6,969 nucleotides of DNA from Chloroflexota bacterium. GTDB lineage: Bacteria; Chloroflexota; Dehalococcoidia; JABGRK01. This document shows, piece after piece, positions 1 through 5,499 of the stretch. The notes under the pieces are model-generated. The model was not told the DNA's origin, did no database searches, and worked only from the letters and a program-made list of their open reading frames with translations. Every line of letters begins with the position of its first letter. Position 1 is the first letter of the stretch. The stretch is from contig DAOUZV010000062.1 of the NCBI GenBank assembly GCA_030665485.1, positions 1 through 6,969 on the forward strand, written 5' to 3'. Made by a program: the position numbers and the translations under genes.

Positions 1-832
1 GAAGCGATGAAAGAGGCCGGTCGAACTGTTTGCGTTCTTTAGCATGGGCTACAGAAGCCTCAAGCGCGCCCTGAGCAATACCGACAGCTTGTGCGCCGAC
101 TGGCGCGCGCGACCTGTCTAAGGTCTTTAGGGCCACAATGAAACCGTAACCTTCTTTCCCTATGAGGTTCTCTTGTGGTACCTTGCAGTCGTCGTATATC
201 AACTCTCTGGTAGAGTTGGCGCGTATGCCCATCTTCTTTTCTTTTTTACCGAAGGTGAAACCGGGAGTATTCTTATCGACCACTATTGCGGTGGCTCCTC
301 TGGCTCCCTTGGTTTTGTCAGTCATGGCTATTATGGAGTAGATCTCCGCATCACCGCCGTTGCTGATGAAGCGCTTGGTGCCGTTGATCAGGTACGAGCC
401 GTCATCGGTTTTAATAGCGCTGGCCTTAGTTGCTCCGGCATCGCTGCCGGCTTCGGCCTCGGTCAGACCAAAGGCCGCTATTGTGCCATTGGCAATTCTT
501 GGCAGGTAGCGTTTTTTGAGTTCATCGCTGCCATATTCAATTATGGGGGTAGCGCCTAAAGCTGTGGCGGCGTAGCATAGTGCGATACCACCGCAAATTC
601 TGCTTAACTCCTCCACCACTAAGCACAAATCGAAGTTTCCTCCACCCAGTCCACCATATTCCTCTGGTATGAATATCCCGAACATACCTGCATCTGCCAG
701 GTCTTTAATTATGTCCCAGGGGAACTGCTCTTTTTCATCATATTCGGCACGTACGGGCAATATCTTTTCCTCGGCAATCTGCCGAGCTAAACTTCTCATC
801 ATTTTTTGTTGTTCATTTAAGAAATAATCCAA
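1..832 (-). CDS. Acyl-CoA dehydrogenase, N-terminal three quarters (cut by left edge)
   Basis: FAD-dependent acyl-CoA dehydrogenase, which oxidises an acyl-CoA to the 2-enoyl-CoA and passes electrons to an electron-transfer flavoprotein in the cytoplasm (family knowledge). The frame is open for 277 codons from a TTG at 830-832 to the window edge. The N-terminus MDYFLNEQQKMMRSLARQ matches the family start. The flavin/substrate motif FGLTEAEAGSDAG is at residues 121-133, FISNGGDAEIY follows, and the family signature ERKQFDRPLSSL is at 266-277. The family is about 380 residues, so roughly 100 are missing, including the usual catalytic Glu. TTG is chosen because an AAGGAG box lies 8 nt upstream; the next ATGs (residues 11 and 12) would trim the conserved first helix. 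The signature has Asp where Gly is common (QFGRP). The acyl chain length cannot be told from this fragment. It lies 175 bp downstream of the hydrolase gene and probably has its own promoter. Confidence 0.95.
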   Translation of the reverse strand, partial: MDYFLNEQQKMMRSLARQIAEEKILPVRAEYDEKEQFPWDIIKDLADAGMFGIFIPEEYGGLGGGNFDLCLVVEELSRICGGIALCYAATALGATPIIEYGSDELKKRYLPRIANGTIAAFGLTEAEAGSDAGATKASAIKTDDGSYLINGTKRFISNGGDAEIYSIIAMTDKTKGARGATAIVVDKNTPGFTFGKKEKKMGIRANSTRELIYDDCKVPQENLIGKEGYGFIVALKTLDRSRAPVGAQAVGIAQGALEASVAHAKERKQFDRPLSSL

Positions 833-840
833 GGCGAAAG

Positions 841-846
841 CTCCTT
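841..846 (-). promoter_or_regulatory. Ribosome binding site of the acyl-CoA dehydrogenase gene
   Basis: AAGGAG on the minus strand, 8 nt before the TTG at 830-832. This is the strongest Shine-Dalgarno match to a start in the window. It decides the TTG start over the two in-frame ATGs at codons 11 and 12. Confidence 0.75.
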
Positions 847-892
847 CTCTGCTTGGTCAAGATTGGATGGTATGACTATTTTAATTTATCCG

Positions 893-908
893 TTAGTATA
901 ACAAAAAG
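893..908 (-). promoter_or_regulatory. Possible promoter -10 region upstream of the acyl-CoA dehydrogenase
   Basis: The 175-bp gap 833-1007 is AT-rich near here. On the minus strand it contains TATACT (895-900; five of six matches to TATAAT), ending 62 nt before the TTG start. No good -35 box lies 16-18 nt upstream, so this is a weak call. A second possible -10, TAAAAT, lies closer to the gene. The sequence around TATACT resembles the one upstream of the neighbouring hydrolase gene. I see no clear terminator hairpin in the rest of the gap. Confidence 0.3.
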
Positions 909-1007
909 ATGGTTGTTGGGCTAGGCTTGATTCATAAGTCGATTGCTGGCGGATGAGCAAACAGTTTTACGGAAGCCAGTATGTCAGTTCGGTAGTTCCT
1001 TGCAGCA

Positions 1008-1757
1008 TTAGAGATATGGGAAGTAATTCGCTTTTATGAAGTTAAAGTTATGCTCTACTTTATCTTTGCCGCTCAGCATCCAGCCGTATTCTGTAGAGTG
1101 GCCGGCGAATAGATACTCAGAGTCAAATTCGGAGAGTTTTTCAATGCTTTGCTTTAGCAGGTCGCCATCTCCTCCCGGCAGGTCGGTTCGGCCCACGCTT
1201 GCGACAAACACTATATCGCCGGTAATCAGAGCCTTGTTTTTAGGCCAGTATACGCAGATATGACCAGGGCCATGTCCAGGCGCATGAATTATCTGAAGAT
1301 CGAGTTTGCTCCCACCTTTTCCTAAAGAGAATTCGCCTTCTTTGATAAAAAAATCGGGCTCGAAATTAATGGCATCACCGTATATCTGAAGCCACCTGGC
1401 ACCACCGGTTTTGCGATAATGCTCAGCTTCTTCATGCAGAGCGATTTGTGCCTTTTTTGCTGTGTTTGCACTTGAATTTTTTTGTGTTATTTCTTGCAGA
1501 GCGTGATTTGCCTGATAGTGATCTATGTGGGTGTGAGTGTTTATGATGAGACCGATGTCTGATGCCTTAAACCCATCAGTTTCGATGGCTTTGATCAGGT
1601 TACTCAGGCATTGCTCTCCCGTTTCGTTTGTTATATGCCCTGAATCTATAATCACATGAGGGCTATTACCCTCAAGTACGTTGGCGAAAAAATAGCTATT
1701 GCAATTATTGCCCGTGCCCATCCATGGATAGCCATACAGGTTGTCGATCAATTTCAT
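1008..1757 (-). CDS. Metallo-beta-lactamase-fold hydrolase, glyoxalase II-like (YcbL group)
   Basis: A 249-residue cytoplasmic MBL-fold metallohydrolase with no signal peptide. All expected metal ligands are present: HTHIDH at residues 75-80 (H75, H77, D79, H80), H162 in the HAPGHGPGH segment (158-166), D181 in TGD, and H220 in AGH. A GRTDLPGGD segment at 189-197 after the GD motif, and the total length, fit the short glyoxalase II-like hydrolases such as YcbL, which lack the extra C-terminal helical domain of classical GloB. Such enzymes cleave S-acyl glutathione or other thioesters, but the fold also covers unrelated substrates, so the real substrate is unknown. The ATG at 1755-1757 is the likely start. 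The best Shine-Dalgarno (GGAG, 1769-1772) is 11 nt away, so translation may be modest. The gene stands alone between 134-bp and 175-bp gaps on the same strand as its neighbours. A thioesterase-like role beside an acyl-CoA dehydrogenase is possible but only suggested by position. Confidence 0.92.
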   Translation of the reverse strand: MKLIDNLYGYPWMGTGNNCNSYFFANVLEGNSPHVIIDSGHITNETGEQCLSNLIKAIETDGFKASDIGLIINTHTHIDHYQANHALQEITQKNSSANTAKKAQIALHEEAEHYRKTGGARWLQIYGDAINFEPDFFIKEGEFSLGKGGSKLDLQIIHAPGHGPGHICVYWPKNKALITGDIVFVASVGRTDLPGGDGDLLKQSIEKLSEFDSEYLFAGHSTEYGWMLSGKDKVEHNFNFIKANYFPYL

Positions 1758-1796
1758 CTCAACTTAGTCTCCGTTTCTTAGACCTTACCTAAGTAA

Positions 1797-1814
1797 TCAG
1801 TATAAACGAAAAGG
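1797..1814 (-). promoter_or_regulatory. Possible promoter -10 region upstream of the MBL hydrolase
   Basis: TATACT on the minus strand (1799-1804) lies 41 nt before the ATG of the hydrolase, within the 134-bp gap 1758-1891. It is preceded by CCTTTTCGTT, giving the same arrangement as upstream of the acyl-CoA dehydrogenase. No convincing -35 box is seen. The remainder of the gap shows no clear stem-loop plus T-run for ending the metG-prenyl synthase transcript. Confidence 0.3.
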
Positions 1815-1891
1815 TTTGTTTTATGCTAGCGCGGGACATACTGGGAGAAGATATGGATAATGAGTTGAAGTGTCTGCGGAACGGAGGATAG

Positions 1892-2857
1892 CTACTTTCT
1901 ACGTTCAATAACGTAGTCTGCGAGATCGAGCAGGGATTTTTTCGCGGCGCTATCTGGCATTTCTGCCAAAGTCTGTTTGCTTTTGAAGCAGAAATCGTTG
2001 GCCACGGCGTATGATTGCTCGATTATGGATGAATTCTGAATCTTTGAGACGATATTCTTTATATCTTCACCCTTGCACTTTTCCTGAAAGGCTTTTTCTA
2101 TGAGGTTGTCTTGGGGTTGCTTTTCCATGAGCAGGATGGCAGGTAGCGTTAGGTTCCCGCTTAGAAAGTCGCTTCCTACGGGCTTTCCCATCTCTTCCTG
2201 CTCGCCGGTAAAATCCAGAATGTCATCTATTATCTGGAAGGCCATGCCCAGGTTGTATCCGTAACTTTTCAGAGAATCGATACTCTTCTTAGAGGCGTCT
2301 CCCAGAGCTGCGCCGGATTCTGACGCGAGGTAGAACAGCGACGCCGTTTTATTATCGATTTTCTTATAGTAATCGTCGCGCGTTTGTTTTGCATTGTAGG
2401 TGTTGCTGCTTTCCTCCAGAACGCCTATGCATAAGCTCATCAATGTTTGGGCAAAAATGGTCATCATCTCAGTTTTGCCCAGCGTCGATACCATGTAGGC
2501 TGATTTGGCGAACAGATAGTCACCGATGAGTATGGCGGTGTTGTTACCCCAGACACTGCTGACGGTTGGCTGGCCGCGGCGTGTGTCGGATTTGTCGATG
2601 GTGTCATCGTGAAGCAGGGATGCCAGATGCAGAAATTCGATTGCCGCTGACATTTGTATAAGTGGTTCGGTATTGTAGGTAAACAGTTTGCCGCAAAGCA
2701 GAGTGATGGCGGGTCTAGCTAACTTGCCCTGGTTCTTAAGAGCATGCTCCAGCGGCCCCGTCAGGCGCGGGTTATCATTCCTGGTGGCATCCAGCATGGT
2801 GTTGCGCACCGCGTTTAGCTCTTCTTTTATTGGAGCGAAGATGTCATCTGTGTTCAA
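1892..2857 (-). CDS. Long-chain trans-polyprenyl diphosphate synthase
   Basis: Elongates allylic diphosphates with isopentenyl diphosphate to make a long all-trans prenyl chain, usually the quinone side chain (IspB/HepT family, cytoplasmic). The 321 residues match the family length. Visible motifs: QGKLARP at 43-49 (variant of GGKRxRP), the first Asp-rich motif DDTID at 84-88 followed by RRGQP, the KT pair at 170-171, the second Asp-rich motif DDILD at 211-215, and GKPVGSD...TLPAI around 225-241. The residue five before the first Asp is Ala79, small rather than aromatic, which in this family usually means a product longer than C20; exact length is not readable. The start is TTG (2855-2857), with GGGAGG 4 nt upstream, and it overlaps the metG stop as TTGA, so translation is probably coupled to metG. 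It could be annotated as heptaprenyl or octaprenyl diphosphate synthase. A GGPP synthase cannot be fully excluded. Confidence 0.93.
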   Translation of the reverse strand: MNTDDIFAPIKEELNAVRNTMLDATRNDNPRLTGPLEHALKNQGKLARPAITLLCGKLFTYNTEPLIQMSAAIEFLHLASLLHDDTIDKSDTRRGQPTVSSVWGNNTAILIGDYLFAKSAYMVSTLGKTEMMTIFAQTLMSLCIGVLEESSNTYNAKQTRDDYYKKIDNKTASLFYLASESGAALGDASKKSIDSLKSYGYNLGMAFQIIDDILDFTGEQEEMGKPVGSDFLSGNLTLPAILLMEKQPQDNLIEKAFQEKCKGEDIKNIVSKIQNSSIIEQSYAVANDFCFKSKQTLAEMPDSAAKKSLLDLADYVIERRK

Positions 2858-4533
2858 AGAGCCTCCCTCTGACTGGTAAGTAAAATTTCCGTTTCTTCTT
2901 TTACCACGTCTTCATCAAGTTTGGCAAACAGAGGTTCCGGTTTCAGCAGTTTTTGCCCGGTAGGAGGGCGGTTTATGGTCCATCCGTGATCTTGTAGCTT
3001 GTCATCAAACCCCAACAGGCTGTGCAGTTTTTGTGAGCTGAACGGGATGAAGGGATAAAGCATTGTTTTAAGGCAGCAGATTACCTCAATTACCACGTTT
3101 AAGATGTTTGCCGTTGCCGCTCTATCCTCTTTAATTTTTTTCCAGGGGGCGCATTCATCGAGGTATTGATTTGCTTTTTGCGCCAGCGCCATGATTTCTC
3201 TTATTGCCGCCCGGAACTGGCAGCGGCCTAGCAGATCATCCACCGTGACCAGAGTTTTACTCGATTCGGCCAGTAGCGTTTTGCTTAGCTTGTCGTACTC
3301 TCCATGTTCGGGCACACAGCCGTCGTAATTTCGATAGGTGAAGGTAAGCACGCGGTGCACCAAATTGCCGTATGTTGCCACCAGCTCGTCGTTGTTGCGC
3401 CGCACATACTCGCGCCACGAAAAGTCGGCGTCATTGGTCTCGGGCATGTTTATCGATAACAGGTAGCGTAGCGGGTCTGGCGGGTACTTCTCAAGATAGT
3501 AGGGCAGCCAGACCGCCCAGTTGCGGCTGGTGGAAAATTGTTTGCCTTCCAGCGTCAGATATTCGTTAGCCGGTACGTCGTATGGCAGATTGAGATCGCC
3601 GTATCCCATGAGCATGGCAGGCCATATTATCGTGTGGAAAGGGATATTGTCCTTGCCGACGAAGTAGTATGATTTGCAGTCGCCCGTCCAGAAATCGCGC
3701 CATTTATCGGCGTTGCCGGTCGACGCAGCCCACTCTTTGGATGCTGACAAATAGCCGATCACGGCCTCGAACCAGACGTAGAGACGTTTATTCCCAAACT
3801 CCGGCACCGGAACCGGGATGCCCCACTCTATATCGCGGGTGATGGCCCTGTCATGGAGCCCCTCCTTCAATAACCGTAGAGTAAAGTTCTGCGCATTTTT
3901 CCTGAAATGCGTTTTTTGTTCAACCCAAGACAACAATTTGTCGTTGAATGCGGACAGGCGCAGTAAGTAGTGCTCTGATTCTACGAAATGCGGGGTGTTG
4001 CCGCATATGTTACAGCGCAGGTTCTTAAGTTCACTGGCGTTAAGCGGCTTGCCGCACTCGTCGCACTGGTCGCCTCGCGAGTTTTCAAAGCCGCAGTTGG
4101 GGCACGTGCCCTCGACGTATCGATCTGGCAGAAAGCGTTTGCAACTTTCACAATAGGGCAGTGATTGATTGTCTTTATAGATATAGCCCTTGTCAAGCAG
4201 CTTCAGAAATATATCCTGCGCCACCTCTTGGTGGTTATCGGTTTGGGTGGAGGTAAACAGGTCGTAAGAAATACCCATCTTTGCCAGTGAATCAACGAAG
4301 CTTTTATGATAATGCTCCGCCACCTCTTTTGGGGTTTTACCTTCCTGCTCGGCACGGATGGTTATGGGCGTGCCGTGCTGATCCGATCCCGATACCATAA
4401 GTACCTCGTTGCCCTTCAGCCTGTGGTAGCGGGCAAAGATGTCGGGCGCGATTCCGGCACCGGCGATATGGCCTAAATGAAGTGGCCCATTGGCATAGGG
4501 CCACGCTACTCCGATGAAAATACGTTTGGTCAT
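2854..4533 (-). CDS. metG: Methionine--tRNA ligase (MetRS)
   Basis: Charges tRNA-Met with methionine using ATP, in the cytoplasm. The 559 residues show a class I synthetase: the HIGH-type motif HLGH at 19-22 within PYANGPLHLGH, then a connective domain with four CxxC pairs (C128/C131, C144/C147, C157/C160, C174/C177), as in two-knuckle zinc MetRS enzymes. WFEAVIGYLSASKEW is at 254-268, and the nucleotide loop is KQFSTSRNW at 331-339. The helical anticodon domain follows. N390, R394 and W464 (in APW) line up with the E. coli CAU-anticodon readers N391, R395 and W461. The protein stops without the C-terminal EMAP/Trbp111-like tRNA-binding domain found in many bacterial MetRS. Within the KMSKS position both lysines are replaced (QFSTS). 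The ATG at 4531-4533 is fixed by the conserved N-terminus and an in-frame stop just upstream. It has its own promoter and overlaps the prenyl synthase by 4 bp. Confidence 0.98.
   Translation of the reverse strand: MTKRIFIGVAWPYANGPLHLGHIAGAGIAPDIFARYHRLKGNEVLMVSGSDQHGTPITIRAEQEGKTPKEVAEHYHKSFVDSLAKMGISYDLFTSTQTDNHQEVAQDIFLKLLDKGYIYKDNQSLPYCESCKRFLPDRYVEGTCPNCGFENSRGDQCDECGKPLNASELKNLRCNICGNTPHFVESEHYLLRLSAFNDKLLSWVEQKTHFRKNAQNFTLRLLKEGLHDRAITRDIEWGIPVPVPEFGNKRLYVWFEAVIGYLSASKEWAASTGNADKWRDFWTGDCKSYYFVGKDNIPFHTIIWPAMLMGYGDLNLPYDVPANEYLTLEGKQFSTSRNWAVWLPYYLEKYPPDPLRYLLSINMPETNDADFSWREYVRRNNDELVATYGNLVHRVLTFTYRNYDGCVPEHGEYDKLSKTLLAESSKTLVTVDDLLGRCQFRAAIREIMALAQKANQYLDECAPWKKIKEDRAATANILNVVIEVICCLKTMLYPFIPFSSQKLHSLLGFDDKLQDHGWTINRPPTGQKLLKPEPLFAKLDEDVVKEETEILLTSQREAL
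2862..2867 (-). promoter_or_regulatory. Ribosome binding site of the polyprenyl synthase, inside the end of metG
   Basis: GGGAGG on the minus strand lies 4 nt before the TTG start at 2855-2857, inside the last codons of metG. It is a strong match at a rather short distance. It supports the TTG start, since the first in-frame ATG comes only at codon 21. Confidence 0.6.
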
Positions 4534-4556
4534 AATATGATTATCCTACCTAATGG

Positions 4557-4584
4557 ATTGTACCATACTGCTGATAGCTGTCAA
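4557..4584 (-). promoter_or_regulatory. Sigma-70-type promoter for metG and the prenyl synthase
   Basis: On the minus strand TTGACA (4579-4584, six of six) is followed after 16 bp by TACAAT (4557-4562, five of six). The expected transcript start is near 4550-4551, leaving a leader of about 17 nt that carries an AGGTAGGA segment as Shine-Dalgarno. The -35 box contains the TGA stop of rsmI (4581-4583), so the promoter is squeezed into the 47-bp gap between the genes. Confidence 0.6.
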
Positions 4585-5390
4585 AGAGAGAGCCAGATGT
4601 CGTAGGCTTGCTTACGAGGGAGACCATGTTCTTTGCTTATTCTAATCGTTGCCTCTTTGGCCTTTATGCCACGCTTTTTCAGTTGTTTAAGCTCTTCTTT
4701 GATTGAGCTTTCATCGATCGTTTGTTCTTCTTCGGTTTTGCCTTCTATGACAAGAGTAAATTCGCCTCTGGGGTTATCGAAGTGTGCGATGGCTTGGTTT
4801 GTGTTGCCTCTGAAGACCTCTTCATGCATTTTGGTAAGCTCTCGGCAAACGGCTATTCTTCTATCGCCGAGTATTTCTTTTATGTCGGCAAGCGAAGATT
4901 GAATACGGTGGGGAGCTTCGAAGGCAACGATTGTTCGCGATTCATATGCAATCGATTCCAATAACTTTTTTCGCTCTACCTTCTTGCGCGGCAAAAAGCC
5001 GATGTAAGTGAAATCGCTTACTGGCAGGCCGGATACAACTAAGGCTGTAGCCACGGCAGATGGGCCGGGGATGGGGATCACCTCAACGCCTTTTTCAATG
5101 GCAGCGTTGATAAGCTCGTATCCGGGATCGCTTATACCGGGCATACCCGCTTCCGAGACCAAAGCGATGTCCTCACCATTTAAAAGACGATCAAGGAGCG
5201 GTGCGATTTTAATCTGCTTGTTATGTTCGTAATAGCTGGTAAGCCGTGTTTTAATATCGTATTTGTTAAGCAGGATTCGGGTTTTACGCGTATCCTCGGC
5301 GGCGATAAGGCTTGCCTCTTTCAAAGTTCTGATAGCCCTTAAGCATATGTCCTCTAGGTTGCCGATTGGTGTGGCTACGACGTACAGCAT
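4581..5390 (-). CDS. rsmI: 16S rRNA (cytidine-1402-2'-O)-methyltransferase RsmI
   Basis: S-adenosylmethionine-dependent tetrapyrrole-methylase-fold enzyme that 2'-O-methylates C1402 in the 16S rRNA decoding centre (family knowledge). From the chosen ATG (5388-5390) the protein has 269 residues. Family motifs are in order: VATPIGNLED at 5-14, AAEDTR at 30-35, the SAM-site loop VSEAGMPGISDPG at 78-90 (usually SDAGTPxISDPG), PGPSA at 108-112, GFLPRK at 131-136, EAPHR at 158-162, CRELTKMHEEV at 182-192, and GEFTLVIEG at 209-217. A Lys-rich C-terminal segment ends in LPRKQAYDIWLSL. The frame stays open upstream into the divergent guaB3 gene, but the family begins at LYVVATPIGN, so longer starts are unlikely. 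An ATG at 5409-5411 would place a perfect TATAAT inside the coding region. No Shine-Dalgarno precedes any candidate, consistent with a leaderless or nearly leaderless mRNA. It ends 47 bp before metG. Confidence 0.95.
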   Translation of the reverse strand: MLYVVATPIGNLEDICLRAIRTLKEASLIAAEDTRKTRILLNKYDIKTRLTSYYEHNKQIKIAPLLDRLLNGEDIALVSEAGMPGISDPGYELINAAIEKGVEVIPIPGPSAVATALVVSGLPVSDFTYIGFLPRKKVERKKLLESIAYESRTIVAFEAPHRIQSSLADIKEILGDRRIAVCRELTKMHEEVFRGNTNQAIAHFDNPRGEFTLVIEGKTEEEQTIDESSIKEELKQLKKRGIKAKEATIRISKEHGLPRKQAYDIWLSL

Positions 5391-5399
5391 ATCGGGGTA

Positions 5400-5429
5400 A
5401 TTATAGGTCATTGCAGGTGCGTCGTCCAA
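5400..5429 (-). promoter_or_regulatory. Promoter of rsmI giving a near-leaderless mRNA
   Basis: On the minus strand a perfect TATAAT (5400-5405) follows a poor -35, TTGGAC (5424-5429), after 18 bp. Only 9 nt separate the -10 box from the ATG at 5390. Initiation 6-7 nt past the -10 box would start the RNA at 5392-5393, leaving a 2-3 nt leader and no room for a Shine-Dalgarno. Confidence 0.5.
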
Positions 5430-5440
5430 TGCTATTTTTA

Positions 5441-5470
5441 TTGACTTGGAGCACCGCCGCATGCTATATT
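5441..5470 (+). promoter_or_regulatory. Sigma-70-type promoter for guaB3
   Basis: TTGACT (5441-5446, five of six) and TATATT (5465-5470, five of six) are 18 bp apart. The likely transcript start is A5478, giving a 22-nt leader. Its -35 box is 11 bp from that of the opposing rsmI promoter, so the two face away from each other back to back. Confidence 0.6.
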
Positions 5471-5499
5471 TCTCCCTAATACCTTTTTGGGGTTTCGAT

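Noticed and set aside
173..559. Open frame of 128 codons on the plus strand
   Set aside because: It is the antisense shadow of the acyl-CoA dehydrogenase, whose motifs read continuously on the minus strand. The plus-strand product matches no family I know and has no ribosome site.
943..960. Stem TTGCT / AGCAA downstream of the MBL hydrolase as a terminator
   Set aside because: The stem is only 5 bp with an 8-nt loop, and no T-run follows it on the minus strand.
5446..5499. Upstream TTG start for guaB3 adding 18 residues
   Set aside because: It begins inside the -35 box of the guaB3 promoter and would not be transcribed from it. The added residues are outside the family's usual N-terminus.
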